The notes: generated by a model from the sequence alone, not told the origin. A DNA stretch of 64,000 nucleotides from Chromobotia macracanthus (GCA_036877525.1 JAZGTH010000013.1:10714001-10778000); one strand, 5' to 3'; counted from the first letter of the stretch, positions 36,657 to 48,670 are shown. Numbers and translations are program-made.

Positions 36657-37685
36657 GCTCAACTGCTCCAGCGTCACAAAACTGAATCCCATTAGCCTCA
36701 TTGGCTACACTCTTAATTCTTCAATTATACCCTAAATACATCCAGGTTGTACATTTTTTTGAACATTTTGTGTTTAGGAGACCCATCTTGTATATGACTT
36801 CAAAGTGCATTATACAGCTGCAAAATGTACCACACTTTTAAATTACACAAAAATATAGAATGTCAACATCTTTTGTCATATATAGAAAGAACATATAAAT
36901 AGTTCCTTTCCAGCAACACTTATATATACCCATATGAATGAGAATCAAAGCTAAAAACAATACCATGTTTTGATAAGAAATACAGTGATATGCTTTTGTA
37001 ATAAGGATCTATTGAGATAACATATTTACTATCCTTGCACCTTTACACTAGTGCTAACTCAGCAAATCTATTGGATGAGCTTTATCGTTGTTCAACAGAT
37101 CTTGAGTCTGACATGGCTTCATATGACAAATGGGTGAGAAATATGGGAACTGAGGAAATATAAATACAGTTACTAAGTGACAACTGCTTAGACCTGCACA
37201 TCAGGCATCTATATCATGTAAATAGTGGTTAAGCAATATGGATTTTTCAATATATAGGGATGATATTCAATATTGCATTTTCCATGTCTTACGTGTTACA
37301 ACCCAGTCATATAACTTAGCTGAATGTAAACAGTCTTTTCTCTTTTGTAGAAAACCATTGGAGCAAATGATGGCAATACCAGAAAGACAGGTAAGCAATC
37401 ACATCAGGAGCCTGGGCATTGAGAGGTAAACATCAACGACACTGGACAAAACTGAAATGTCAGAATGGTGCTTATATAGAGAGTCATTGCAGGTGCAGAG
37501 AATCAGTAGGCGGGTGAGAGGGAACGAATGGGAGTTGTGATGTCTGCTGCGGGTGGCGTGGCTGACTCTGTGTCATTAGACACAGAGTTATTTCAAGGCT
37601 AAAAAGATAAGGACACTTTACATATCACTCAACAGATGACTTATTTATGCTCAAAGTAGGGAAGAAAACATATATTATTAACATA
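36657..37685. other. AT-rich non-coding stretch
   Basis: No gene is recognised. Frame 37238-37429 is unsupported. Confidence 0.45.
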
Positions 37686-37926
37686 CGGGGCAGTTGTGGC
37701 CTATTGGTAAGTGAGTCGGGCTTGTGATCAGAAAGTTGCTGGTTTGATTCCAGCGCTGGCAGGTAGCAACTAAAGTACTCTTGAGCAAGGCACCTAACCC
37801 CCAATTGCGCAGTAGTGTGCTGCCCACTGCTCTGTGTGTGTGTGTGTGTTTACTCCTCACCAGTGATGGGCTAAATGCAGAGGTCACATTTTGGGTATGG
37901 ACTACTATACCAATGTCACTTTCACT
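37686..37926 (+). repeat. tRNA-derived SINE (copy 2 of 3, full length)
   Basis: Starts CGGGGCAGTTGTGGCCTATTGG (A-box region) and has the B box GGTTTGATTCC at 37741-37751. It has the conserved block TGTGCTGCCCACTGCTCTG, a TG microsatellite at 37831-37850, and ends CCAATGTCACTTTCACT. The same family is at 14890-15057 and 60848-61115 in the other orientation. Confidence 0.85.
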
Positions 37927-38430
37927 ATTTGAGCAATTTTCTTAGTATGCAGAAAGTATGTAAAAAAAAAGTGATGGCAACAAGAAAACAAATGAGTGGA
38001 GGAAGACATGAGACAGAATTTATCTATAAATATTTGTGACGAAGACAGTGACATCAGATCAGTACCGTGTATAGACCTTTTGAGGGGCATGTGCTGAACC
38101 TGAAAAAGGGCACCGCCTTTTTACTGGTCACATCTTAATGACAAATAAATAACACAACATAATAGTCTCAAAAGCTTTATATTTATTCACTATTAATTCA
38201 CTCAGACATGAACTGCCCTGACGGTCCACAATTCAGATGGGACCTCGTGATCAGCTCCACACTTGGGACAAGAATGGCATCGTGCTCATGTCACAATGTG
38301 CCTGGTCTGGTGCAGGCAGAAAGATGGCTGCTGGAGGTGGAAGTGATCCGGGCAAGTTGGAGCTGGTGTCATAGAATCTGCACACCCACGGGGTGAAGGC
38401 AAAAGGAAATACAAGATACCAAAAACACAT
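37927..38430. other. unclassified segment
   Basis: 38200-38400 is more GC-rich, with frame 38208-38396 on the plus strand and an interrupted reading on the minus. I recognise no family. Confidence 0.35.
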
Positions 38431-38500
38431 TTACATTTATTCATTTAGCAGACACTTTTATCCAAAGCGACTTACAAAGAGAGCGTGCATTAAACATTTT
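38431..38500 (-). repeat. SINE/L2-type tail fragment
   Basis: ACATTTACATTTATTCATTT followed by AGCAGACACTTTTATCCAAAG is the reverse complement of the tail found at 25801 and 43850. No promoter head is seen. Confidence 0.7.
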
Positions 38501-39236
38501 GCCCAAAAAACTAACCAGTCAAGACTACAAACCTATGCTTAAAGAACTTTTAACACTTAAAGTGTAAACCTCCCCTTTTGGGCCCCTTCCCTTGTGTCAC
38601 CTTTGAAGCTTTTTACACCCCCCCTTCCATCACCATGCATCATTAGTATATGAAAGATAGTTTCCAACACAAGGAGAAAATGAGTTTTACATTGTCACCT
38701 AGAGAAATTACAACACTATTAAGAGGTTATAATAATAAAAAAGGCATTATTATTGTATCATTAGTTGTGTATTTGATAGCCTACTGATATTCAGATTTAA
38801 AAACAGAGAATAATATAACAGGTGTAAAAAGTCATTATGGGATTTTAATCTGTTCTGACTGAAATAATCTTTAAATGAGGAAACCCCAACTGGGGGAAAA
38901 CCTGAGGTTAGGGAGACTTAAGAAGGGGGTTTACAGTGATCCACCACACATTGAAGATAGGGTTTCATTTTTATAGAGGGCGGCTGAAGGCACGCATTTT
39001 GAAAACATTGTCCCCATAAGAAGTAGTGTGTGTGTGTTCATGTGGTCTAATGAGGCCAGAGATAACACTGCTAGAGATAACACTAGATGATTCAGACAAA
39101 ATCTTTTGTCTGTTTTACAGTCATAATCTGTACAACTGTAAATAATATTGTAAATAGCACATATGTGCAATAACATTTCTGTACATTTAAAAAACTACTT
39201 TTATCGTTGCACTTTATTGTATTATATAACCCTTTT
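38501..39236. other. AT-rich non-coding stretch
   Basis: Nothing recognised. Confidence 0.45.
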
Positions 39237-39776
39237 TGTCAGGAACAACAACAGAGATCCAGTTGCGGAAGTCAGTCTTTTATTTACACAGAGAATAGCA
39301 GTCAAAACGGGGAGAAAAGCAGAACTGCAGTGGGAACCGGGAGCGTGACGGGCAGAGCAGGAGAGCGGCGGATAGGCGGAGGTGCGGGCAGTTGGGGAGA
39401 GAGGGGAAGGAGAGCAGGAGTGGCACTGCGGGATACGGGGAGGGAGAGAGAGATGATGAGGGAACCAGTGGCAATCTGTAACAGAATAACGGGGCAAACA
39501 GACAGGGAAACAACAGCGAGCAATGACCGGAGTCTCTTGACACGACAAGGCAAGAAAAGCCAGGTATGCGGCAAAACCAAGATAATCTAACAACGGACAG
39601 CACACACGAGGGATTAATAAAGGGGAGAAAATAATCTGAAACAGGTGCGACAGGTAATGATAACGAGGAAACAAGGGGTCAGGGAGACAAAGGCTCTGGA
39701 GCACATGGCAAGCTGTCAAACGATGCCGCGTGCTCCGACAGAAAACACAAGGCACGAAAGACACGGGGATGAACAA
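39237..39776 (-). mobile_element. Gypsy solo LTR
   Basis: Starts TGTCAGGAACAACAACAGAG and contains CTTTTATTTAC (AATAAA on the minus strand). It shares long blocks with the LTR at 25569-25995 and lacks the SINE insertion there. No internal Gypsy sequence is next to it. The right boundary is approximate and I could not find a target duplication. The 184-codon minus frame 39222-39776 reads LTR sequence and is not a gene. Confidence 0.65.
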
Positions 39777-40455
39777 AAACCCAGGGTGATCACATAGAAA
39801 AAAAGCATACTGTGTATAATATTAAACATCACTTACGACATCAAACTGTTGCATATTGATTTTGAAAAAAAATTAAACATGAACGTGAAAATTGATTAGG
39901 TAGGAGGATATGAGGACATCGAGATGAAATGTAAGAAGTGGAGTTAAATATATGATTTATTGCAACATTGCAACATAACAGTGGTTATTACTGACTGCAT
40001 GACTGTTCAATGACTTTGCATGACTGTGCAAAGTTAAACAGATATTAAGATACTCATGCAGTTCCAGATTCCACATGAAAGAAAAATTATGGCTATGGTC
40101 TATTCAATAGCTCAGTTATCGCAACACTTTACCTTTTACCCCTTTTTATGTTCAACATCCATTGCGAAAGAATAAATTGATGTGCATAGTGCAGCAGTAC
40201 TTGTAGGAGAAGAGAAGCTTTTAAACCATGGAAGAGTTCCTATGTAATTCCTATCTTTCTTTGAGGAACATTGTTTTTAAACATTTCAATAATTTTCTCA
40301 AACTGGCAATCCTCAGCCCATCTTTGCTCCTAAAGGACTAGACCTTTCTTGGATGCTGCTTTTGTACCAAATCATAATTACAATCACCTGTTGACATCAC
40401 CCGTTTCAGATCACATCATTATTTAACCAATTTACCTGATTACTAGCCCTAAATT
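39777..40455. other. AT-rich non-coding stretch
   Basis: Nothing recognised. Confidence 0.45.
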
Positions 40456-40680
40456 GCCCGTTCCGACTTTTTTTAAATGTGTTGCAAGAACCAAAATAGG
40501 AATTTAGTTTTTTTTGAAGAAAAAACAATAAAAATCATGAGGAACACATTAAATAATATGCTGTTGTATTGTCTGCAATAAAATACAAGTCAAAGTAAAT
40601 TTAGAAATCACTACTTTCTTTTTTTATTTGTGTTTTCCATACTGTCCCAACTTTTTCTGATTTGGGGTTGTAGGAAAACC
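40456..40680 (+). repeat. teleost interspersed repeat (TTGGGGTTGTA-ending type)
   Basis: Has GTTCCGACTTTTTTTAAATG, GTGTTGCAAG, ACACATTAAATAATATGCTG and the closing TGTCCCAACTTTTTCTGATT then TGGGGTTGTA. This text recurs in many fish genomes as a non-coding interspersed element. I cannot fix its class from this copy. Confidence 0.5.
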
Positions 40681-41203
40681 TCTGACCAGAACTTATGGAT
40701 CTTAAAACATCCTCAAAAGCAGTACATAAGTGTTCGCTCAGTAACCTTGCATTTATATTTTGGGGTTCATTTTGTGTCTGTGTGCTGGAGTCTGTGTGCT
40801 GGAGTCTGTGTGGACATATATGTAGTATATGTAATGTTTTAAATTGAATTTCCCAGAATGCATTATCAGCTAGGTACGAGGGTGCATCACATGCCGCCCT
40901 CAGTCTGCTTCTTGTATTTCCTCCACAAGATCCTGTAAATCCCAACGATTTCCCATAATCCCCTTACTTTTTCTGAGTTGTCCTTATTCAAACATATGAG
41001 TCTATTGTAAAAACAACTCTCTAACTCTGTGACTTTTGTAACAAAGCTGCATTTAAAATTATATTTCATAACAATCTGATCAAAGGTCATCATCTTACCA
41101 TTCTCCATCACATCACCTATGACACAGATTCCCTGCCTTTTACAGATTGACAGCCCTTCATTCAACCCAGAAGGAAAATCCGTATTTGTTGTTTTCCTCA
41201 CCT
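40681..41203. other. non-coding stretch
   Basis: Contains a 13-base direct duplication (GTCTGTGTGCTGG twice near 40776-40802). The minus frames 40601-40945 and 40887-41201 have no recognised content. Confidence 0.4.
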
Positions 41204-41256
41204 TGTAAGTTGCTTTGGATAAAAGTGTCTGCTAAATGCCTAAATGTAAATATGCA
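41204..41256 (+). repeat. SINE/L2-type tail fragment
   Basis: TTGTAAGTTGCTTTGGATAA followed by AAGTGTCTGCTAAATGCC and AAATGTAAA. Same tail as at 25801 and 43850. Confidence 0.7.
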
Positions 41257-41609
41257 TTACATGCTCGGACAAAAAAGGTCTGATTGTCTTGATATTGTAG
41301 AGCACATACTGCATGACCAAGAGGTTGTTTCAGAGTAGTGAATTTCAGCTGGTCATACACCACCCCAAGATTCCTAACAGACTGAGTAGGTGTAAGAGTT
41401 AATAATCCTCTGAACTGTAAAGCTGTGTAATTATTATGAAATAAAATAATTTAGTCATACTATACCACTGTTAGTCATATTATCATTTATTAAAAATAAA
41501 AAAATTAAAACTGTATTTTGTTCATACGTGTGTGCAGGGCACCGAACTAATGGGTGTCTATTAGGTCCATAAACTTTTGAAAAGCATGTGATTTGAGGCT
41601 GAGCTCTAA

Positions 41610-42002
41610 TTGGCTTGTTTCAGATTATCCTCTGGGTGCAGTAGTCAAGTGAACGTGGTCAAGCTTACACTTACACACTGCTTTTCCACCACTTCTTTTG
41701 GGAAACTGAGTTGGCTAGCTGGATGCGATGTGAGTCATGCCATTAATTGCTTTCCCTGTTTGCTGTTTCAAAGTAAAAATGTTGTGGACAACAAGGGGGG
41801 TTTGCAACATCTCTCTGAAAAATTTGCAAGCCAGAAAGAAAATAGAGCAAAATTTCTTTTCAAACAGTGTTACTGGCCAGTGATTAGGCAACTTCACAGT
41901 GTATGTGTTTTGAATGATTACCTTGATTACTTAACTCATACTGATAATACTACTATAAAACTGATACTGATCATAAAACTACTAATTTTAATTAGTAACT
42001 GA
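41610..42002 (+). pseudogene. hAT-type transposase, TTF zinc-finger fragment
   Basis: The open frame contains LSWLAGCDVSHAINCFPCLL, FQSKNVVDNKGGLQHLSEKF and ASQKENR. The spacing of the Cys pairs, FPCLLF and the following LxxLS-KxxxH-like stretch resemble the TTF-type zinc finger at the N-terminus of hAT-derived proteins. Only this domain is present. The frame then runs into AT-rich sequence (LILIIKLLILISN). It is probably a truncated transposon copy, but the zinc-finger assignment rests on pattern alone. Confidence 0.45.
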
Positions 42003-42116
42003 TAATAAACTCACATTGAACTCAAATTCATGGTACATTTATTGCATTCTTTAACAGTTGACTTTAACGTTAACATTTTATCTAGCAGTAATGATACATA
42101 ATCATCTGATAAATGG

Positions 42117-42530
42117 TTATTTGCATAGCAGAGGTATAGCAGACAGAGTACTATGTTTATCTTGACAAGTTGGATACATCCTATCAGGGGTAGTCGTAAG
42201 CTGTATCTTAATTAATAATGATAGATTTAATAGTCTATCAAGAGTGAAATTAAGTTTATAAAGGCAGCCTAAATTAGATGACATCTTTAGACCACCTAGA
42301 TATATGAACCTAGAAGGAGACCACTTGAACAGAGGGGAAACTGCTGAGTCCAAGAAATGAGCTGTATAGAAGGGCATTGCCTCTGACTTTTTGCAAAATT
42401 GATCTTAAACTCAGAGACAGCACCAAACTGAGAAATCCAGTCTGTTAATCTGGTGACTGAGTTCTGCTGTGATTCTAGATAGATTGAAACACCACCCGCA
42501 TAGAGCAAGAGAGTGTTCCATAAAGAAATT
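42117..42530 (-). pseudogene. L1-like LINE reverse transcriptase fragment
   Basis: Frame 42296-42508 has LYAGGVSIYLESQQNSVTRL, TDWISQFGAVSEFKINFAKS. It continues in frame 42117-42377 with FKWSPSRFIYLGG, CLYKLNFTLDRLL and SLLIKIQ. This matches the order after the RT active site of L1-clade ORF2 (YADD-type box, then the query for fixed KINxxKS and WSPxxxxYLG motifs). Here the box reads YAGG, so both catalytic aspartates are lost. Confidence 0.6.
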
Positions 42531-43077
42531 CCCTTGCCAGAATCTTAGGAGTACTGCATTTTGTGCATACAGATGTAGGGGCCCGATCCCTTAACATGAG
42601 CGGATGGGGCCCTGGATTCGTTAGATGTCAAATCTCTCTAAATATCCTCTCAATATTAGTAACGTTGTTCTAATAACCCCTTAATTTGGCTACTGATATG
42701 CGTCTAACCAATAAAAAAAACCCACACACCTTCAGTGAAGTAAAGCTTAGGTTAACTTTACTTGGATTCAATGAAATAAAATTTAGAAATATGACAGCCC
42801 AGCACCAAAAGAAATTAAGTAGCAAATGACAAACTGTCCCAAATATCACAACAAAAAAATATTAATGACGTGCTTTTTACATGAGTCCAGCCAAATCACA
42901 CCAATTAGTTCACTCAAATGTCCCAACTGCAATCAAACAATTTTCCTTGTTCAAAAAGTAAAAAAAAAAAAAAAAAACCCAGTTGCAGGCATGATACGAT
43001 GCTAGGGTTCGTTGAGGCACAAACAGTTTGCCGCTTCACTCAATGAGCAAACAAATTAAACAATTGTCTTACCGGCG
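42531..43077. other. non-coding stretch
   Basis: Includes an A-rich run at 42959-42977. Nothing else is recognised. Confidence 0.4.
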
Positions 43078-43345
43078 CTGGCTGTGGCTGTTATTCCTGT
43101 GACGCGTTTTCAGACGCGAAGGATTTCAGGCCTGGAAGAAAGGACGGCAGGTCGGCGATTCTGTCCCGCGCGGCCAGAGGAACCACTGAGAACTCCTGGT
43201 ATCTCAGGGTGCTATCTGGGATGCTTCCTGCAGCTCAGGCTGTTCAAAGACGCAACCGACGGTAGCTGTTCACAACCGCGAACTCGTGAGTCTCTCCCGG
43301 GGGAGTTTAGCGCTGATTCGTAAAAATCAGCCGTGCCGCTAGTTG
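43078..43345 (-). promoter_or_regulatory. CG-rich patch ending in a donor-like site
   Basis: This segment has many CG dinucleotides in an AT-rich setting. On the minus strand it ends CAGCGCCG|GTAAGACA, a good donor. It could be a gene's first exon and promoter or the leader of a retroelement. I cannot decide. Frames across it (43084-43323 plus; 43212-43433 minus) are not recognised. Confidence 0.3.
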
Positions 43346-43453
43346 TCCGATGATCCGTGGGGAAATTTCTATCCCCTTGCATACAAACAACTTTAACCAA
43401 CTCTAACTTAGTTCTCTTTTCCACAACCTTCATAGGATGGTATATTTACACCC

Positions 43454-44420
43454 TCAAACCACAACACGTGTACCCTTCCAGCCTTCACCTCTCTCCTCTC
43501 CACCCCTCCCCTGTTCCATCAATCTCCTCCAATCACAACCGGTAAGTAAGTATTTTATCATGCATTTCCTCTTTTTCCAATCAAAATTACCTTTTACATA
43601 TAGAAATTTAGAGAAACAATACATGTAACAATAAATACAAAATATTAGAAAATAAAAATAAAGAAACATTAAGAAATCAAATAAATTAAACCTTAGCTGG
43701 GCTTCACAGATAAGCAAAGAGCCTTTGAACTTTTTGAAATCTGGAACCTTCCTATTATGTAGTCTATTAATAAAATTAAAATTTGATTGGTCTGTTAAAG
43801 ACTCTGAGCAATGTCTGAAACTTGTATTGTGAGCACTTATTGTGTCTAGTTGCCTCTTCAGGTTGACTCGCATGTTGTATTCCGCACCTGTAAGTCGCTT
43901 CGGATAAAAGCGTCTGCTAAATGAATAAATGTAAATGTAAAATGTAAATGTAAAGACCTGCCTTTGCTCTTTAGATATTGTAGGATTGGATAGATTGTTG
44001 AACTTATTTAATAGTTCATCTGGATCTGATTTCAGTTGAGAAGTTTCTTATAAAATGTCCTTAAGACTGTTATTTGCTTTATTACCATGACATATATTTC
44101 CATAGTTGTTTTTAATAGTGGAAATAACTTGGGCTGGAGAACACTGGCATAAAAGGTTTGCTAGATATTTAGTTTATTAGCAAATTCATGCATCTGCTGT
44201 TTTGTGATAAATGATTTCTCCACCTTTTTTGTGAAAATAGCCTCATGAAAATTTTGATTTTTTTTTATTTCAGTAAAGAATTTATCAGAGGGGGAAGCAT
44301 TGTATCTCAATTAAAGGTCATGGAACTTCACTTCAAGTTTTCTCTGATCTTTCTCTGAAGCTTTAGGTGAGAAGATATAGTCTATTCTACTGCTGGTTTT
44401 GTGTACATTAGAAAATATGT
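43454..44420 (-). pseudogene. L1-like LINE ORF2 remnant
   Basis: Minus-strand pieces include SRxDYIFSPKASEKDQRKLE-like text near 44330-44390 (end of the endonuclease and start of the linker), KFFTEIKKNQNFHEAIFTKK near 44210-44280 and further linker-like sequence to 43960. 43454-43849 continues with short frames. A SINE-tail unit sits at 43850-43954. Together with 42117-42530 it may be the same L1-type copy, split by the CG-rich patch. Assignment is moderate. Confidence 0.4.
43850..43954 (+). repeat. SINE/LINE-tail unit
   Basis: Same left end (TTGCCTCTTCAGGTTGACTC) and core (GTAAGTCGCTTCGGATAAAA) as 25801-25891, with a longer AATGTAAATGTAA tail repeated. It lies within the L1-like remnant. 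Confidence 0.75.
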
Positions 44421-44559
44421 TAACCACCTCAAGTACACCTGAATGTGGTTGTAAAGTTTGACATGTTGCCATGGTAACAATATTTAGGATATCACAAATC
44501 CTTTTAGAACTTTATATCAGCCAAGTGTCTACATTATTATGTCTAAGTCTGAAGTGACT

Positions 44560-45170
44560 TGGCTAAATATAAGTGGACTAATTTAAAGTTTGTTTTAAGT
44601 GACACACTTCCTGTTGCCAGTTTTTGGCGCTATGACCATCACTCACAATAGTCATATCAATGTCTTCAGACTACCACAAAAACATGTTCCCAAAGTTTAA
44701 CATAAATTGCTTAATGCATGCTGTAGATATTAGAGACTTCCTGTTTCCCATTTTTTGCCACAAATTTACCGCCTTGCCATGGCAACGCCATTCACGTCTT
44801 GGCATGATGCTCACCAAGTTTGGTGAAAATCACGTGAATACCCTGGGAGGAGTATTTAAAAATTCACAGCATGTGCTTTTCAGAAAATCCAAAATGGGGT
44901 GGAGCTAAGGGGTGTCAGTGCAAAAGTTGTAGAAAAGTTTCATACAGGCGTGTGCATGTATATATGATATATGCACCATCTTTTTGTGCCCCATACTAGG
45001 GGGCTCTGCTCATAAGTCAGCCTTTGCCTGGTCCTAATGGCCGATGACTTTCGTGGCATGTTTCAAGAGTTTTTGAGCATGTTAAAGGACTAGAGCCCCA
45101 AAACCCTTAAAAAAATAAAAAAATATTTATCCTAAGGAAAACAATAGGGCACGTTTCTGTGTTGTTGGAG
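44560..45170 (+). repeat. teleost non-coding dispersed repeat
   Basis: Contains CTTCCTGTTTCCCATTTTTT, CCGCCTTGCCATGGCAACGC, CACCAAGTTTGGTGAAAATC, AAAATGGGGTGGAGCTAAGG, TTTGAGCATGTTAAAGGACT and AGAGCCCCAAAACCC. These are phrases of a high-copy fish repeat with no clear coding part. The frame 44660-44908 is inside it and is not a gene. Confidence 0.5.
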
Positions 45171-46104
45171 TCCAACTTGACCTACTTAGAATTGTAGAGA
45201 GTAGAATGATCTTCAAATTCCAAGCATGTTATTATGGAACACAAATCCCACTGCCTGCTAAGACAAAAGAGTATCTTCAGGAACACACAAATCACACTGA
45301 TGTTCCAGAAAAAGGGCCAGTCTTTTCTTATAACCATCAGTCTCTATAACATAACTAGCTGCACAACCAAGACCAATTTCCTTGGTTGTGTATTTCCCCC
45401 AATCAACAAGGTAAGCAATGTAAATTCTTTAAATTCAAAAGTAAATTAGTTTGCTCTGTTTGGACACTGCCACCAAAGTATGCTGTTCATAAACCATTTT
45501 TTGTTTGCGCCATCATTGTGAACAAATTCTTTGTTATGCATATATTCTTTTGTTATATCTTGTCCTATATTGTTAGCTACATGCCATTCTTCAAAATGCT
45601 CAGAATTATTTTGAATGCATCAATGATTTCATTATCAACCCACATTTAACAACCCAATTAATTTTTCATTCCCACACCCTCAAAATTTGCAAAACATTTC
45701 TGTTGAGGGTTTGTGCTGTGACTGCTCTGGGGCAGTCACAGTACAATGTTTCATAAAGATGTTTCATAAAGTCTACAGATGTCTTTGGTTTGGCTTTTGT
45801 TGTCAGATAATTACAACCTTAAAAAATTAAGATCAAGTTAAGTCAACAGGAAATCAAAACTAACCCTGTTTACTCAATACACATACACACCTAATTCACA
45901 TTTCATCAAAATGTAAAAACTTGATCTGGCCATAAAAAAGCAAATTTTTCATGATCAAATCAAGTAACTGTTCCCGAAACCAAGTTCCGCCCTAAATTAT
46001 TCATCCAGTATTCTGTCCTACTCAGAATTATGTCAGGTAATGGAAGAAAAATTGGCTGCAAACAGCACTTTTGTTTTGATTGGGTGGTGAATGAATGGGA
46101 GAAG
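45171..46104. other. non-coding stretch with a small hairpin
   Basis: CTGTGACTGC, TCTGGG loop, GCAGTCACAG forms a perfect 10-bp hairpin at 45716-45741. Otherwise nothing is recognised. Confidence 0.4.
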
Positions 46105-46579
46105 TTATTGCATCTATGTATGAAGGCAGAAAAATACACAGATGGGTAAGTACCAAACAGGCGGTTTTATTGAGATGTAAACAAAGATAAGGGAAACAGG
46201 TGAGTAGCAATAGTATAAATCCTTGAGTAAATGGAGATAGATCTGTAACGTAGTTGATTTCTTCACCAGATAGTGTGAGTCGGAGGAGATGACAATGGTT
46301 TCCAGGAGCTGGCAAGAGAGCAGACTGGGGAAACACTGGAGCACACACAGACACTGGAGAACACGGGGAAAACAACAGAGACGATGGAGATCGGTATCAG
46401 GTAAGTAACTTGCATGGGAATGACTTCTTTTCCAATTTAAGACCAGACAATGTGTCCAAGGGAAGTGTGTGCTCTTATAGTGCAGGTGTTGATAGTGAAA
46501 TAATGAACAGGTGAATGTGATTAGTATTCAGGTGAATGGGATCGCTGACTGGGGACGGAGTCTGGTGTTTCCATGACAT
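46105..46579 (-). mobile_element. Gypsy-type solo LTR
   Basis: On the minus strand it starts TGTCATGGAAACACCAGACT at 46579. It has CACTATAAGAGC near 46475 (TATA box) and CAATAAAACCGCC near 46165 (polyadenylation signal). The far end is near 46105 but not sharp. No coding sequence adjoins. The frames 46028-46375 and 46114-46344 are by-products. Confidence 0.6.
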
Positions 46580-47338
46580 ACATAAGTATTCACAGCCTTT
46601 GCTCGTATTCCAAACTAGTATGTTTGGTGTGGTCTTATACATTTACATTGTTACAATGTTGCCTTGAGGTAACATGCAGTTTTTTGTAATGTCTTATGAC
46701 ACTGATAATGATGTGTAAAGTTTTTTTTACTTACCAAGTAAACAATGAATTTGGACAGAAATAAATGCAAAATGCACTTTTCATTGGAGACAATGTGGAG
46801 CCATGTGATGTATGGACGTGCTGGAAGAACAAAATGAACTCTTGTGGCATCTCATTTTATTAAAAAGAAAACTAACACAAGATTAATATGATTCCCACAA
46901 ATAGAGTAATGTCTTTGATAGGGTTTTCTACCAAAAGAAAGTAATCATTATATATTGTTTAGTGACATAATCTTGTTTTTTAATAAAATTACAAGGCTTC
47001 AATAAAATTACAAGGCTTTAATAAAATTACAGACCCAAGATCCAATTCTAAACCCCTGATGTATCTTATTATTTAAAATGTGAGGAGGCTGCTTTGTGTT
47101 TTACTGTCATAGTGGATAAAGATTTGGGCTGGTAACTGAAGGTTGTGAAAACAAATATCATTCCAAATGAAAAATATTAATAATTGATTAGGATCAATTA
47201 TTTTCATGATTTGGGGAATTCTTAATCAATGTAATACATTGATTTAACACTACTTTCCAGTATGAGGGTACGCTGGCGTGCTGCTGTCTGGTGATTCTCG
47301 TTTTATCTTTTGTTTTTGCTCGTTTTTACTGCCATGCA
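46580..47338. other. AT-rich non-coding stretch
   Basis: Contains a short tandem of CAAGGCTT.AATAAAATTA near 46992-47033. Nothing else is recognised. Confidence 0.45.
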
Positions 47339-47530
47339 TTTTAGCCTGCTTTGTACCCTTTGAATTAAAGCCGATTTTGGATTTAAAACATTGAACACTG
47401 TGAATTTTGGCATTTGTGATTGGACTTTTTAGCCTACCATGCAACCTTCTTTGAATTAAAGCCAATTTGGATATACAACAATTGAACGCTGTGAATTTTG
47501 GCATCTGTGATTGGACTTTTTAGTCTACCC
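47339..47530 (+). repeat. tandem repeat, about 89-base unit, LINE 5' region
   Basis: Slightly more than two copies of a unit starting TTTTAGCC and containing TTTGAATTAAAGCC, TTGAAC.CTGTGAATTTTGG and TGTGATTGGAC. It lies just upstream of the L2-like coding sequence, where LINEs often carry repeated promoter units, so it is probably the 5' UTR of that element. Confidence 0.65.
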
Positions 47531-47813
47531 TGCGATCTTCTTTCCTACTCGTCACTGAGTGTTCGCAAGCCTTCGATCCCTCAATTACACCCAGGTTTGC
47601 GGTGTACCGTCCCGTGGGTAAGTCGTAACTTTCTTGCTGGTCTGCTACCTGCTTTTATATGTGTGGGTTTTAAAAGGTCTGGGGCATTTCTTTCCAGTTT
47701 GCTCCTGCCCTACCCAATTAGTTTTTGGGTGGTTTATTTTGAGGTGCTCAGGCTAATATGATTTTTTAACTTGGTGATGTGGGAGACGAGCCAGAAGGAA
47801 TGTTGCACTGCTT

Positions 47814-48670
47814 TTGGCTGAATGTGCGTTGGGGATCACTCGTCGTCCACGCTATATTCACCGAGGCTCACATCGAACTGTCAGTTTCTCTCACACCTTT
47901 GCTGACTACTTCATACCCTCATTTTGGTCTTTTTCTTGTGCCTCTCGCATTAGTTTTAACTTCTGTAATCTAAAACCTCTGGAATACTCCTCAACTTGTT
48001 CACCATCTATCCATATTTCAGAATCAGTTTGGATCTCAGACTGCCCAATCAAATTTGCACTAATAAATGCTAGATCTCTATCTAACAAATCTTTTATTTT
48101 GAATGACTTTATAACTTCACATGGACTGGATTTTCTATTTGTAACAGAGACATGGCTCAGTCCTGGTGATTGTTCAGCTCTTAAAGAACTTGCTCCCCCA
48201 GACTGCCTGTTTTTTAATTCTCCTAGAGCCGTTGGTCGTGGAGGTGGATTAGCAACTGTTTTCAAGAACTCTTAAATGAACTCTTCTACCTGATGAGAAC
48301 TTTCAAACCTTTGAAGTGCATCTCTTACAGGTTGATTTTCCCCTTGTTCTGTGCCCTGGTATACAGACCACCTAATTTAATAAGGATTTTATTCAAGAAT
48401 TTTCTGGCTTTCTGCCCTCCTTGATGCCACATTATGACAGTTTTCTGATCCTGGGTGATTTTAATATTCATGTCTGCTGCCAGTCTAAACCTTTGGTCAA
48501 ATATTTTTTAGGTCTCATGGACTCTCTCAGTTTTGAACAGTTTTTGGACCCACTCACCAGAAGGGTCATACCCTGGACTTAGTGTTCTCACTTGGTTTTT
48601 CAGAGACTAACCTTGAAATTTGTGACACTGTTATCTCTGATCATTATCCAGTGGTTTTTGATTCGATATT
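47814..48670 (+). pseudogene. L2-like endonuclease domain
   Basis: Frame 47814-48275 contains FALINARSLSNKSFILNDFI, LDFLFVTETWLSPGDCSALK, PPDCLFFNSPRAVGRGGGLA then a stop. LILGDFNIHVCC follows near 48447-48482 and ICDTVISDHYPVVFD near 48616-48662. The NARS, TETW, GDFN and SDH boxes are the expected endonuclease landmarks. Stops and frame changes separate them. Confidence 0.75.

Noticed and set aside
37686..37760. Possible tRNA gene (A- and B-box-like sequences)
   Set aside because: The tRNA-like head is fused to a conserved non-tRNA body present in three copies, so it is a SINE. A cloverleaf cannot be closed properly.
39222..39776. 184-codon open frame on the minus strand
   Set aside because: It lies entirely in a solo LTR shared with 25569-25995. 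Composition is proline/serine/cysteine-rich from GC-skewed LTR text and it has no domain pattern.
43454..43873. 139-codon minus-strand frame as a gene
   Set aside because: It runs through a SINE-tail boundary, AT-rich sequence giving a phenylalanine/tyrosine run, and L1-like sequence. No coherent domain.
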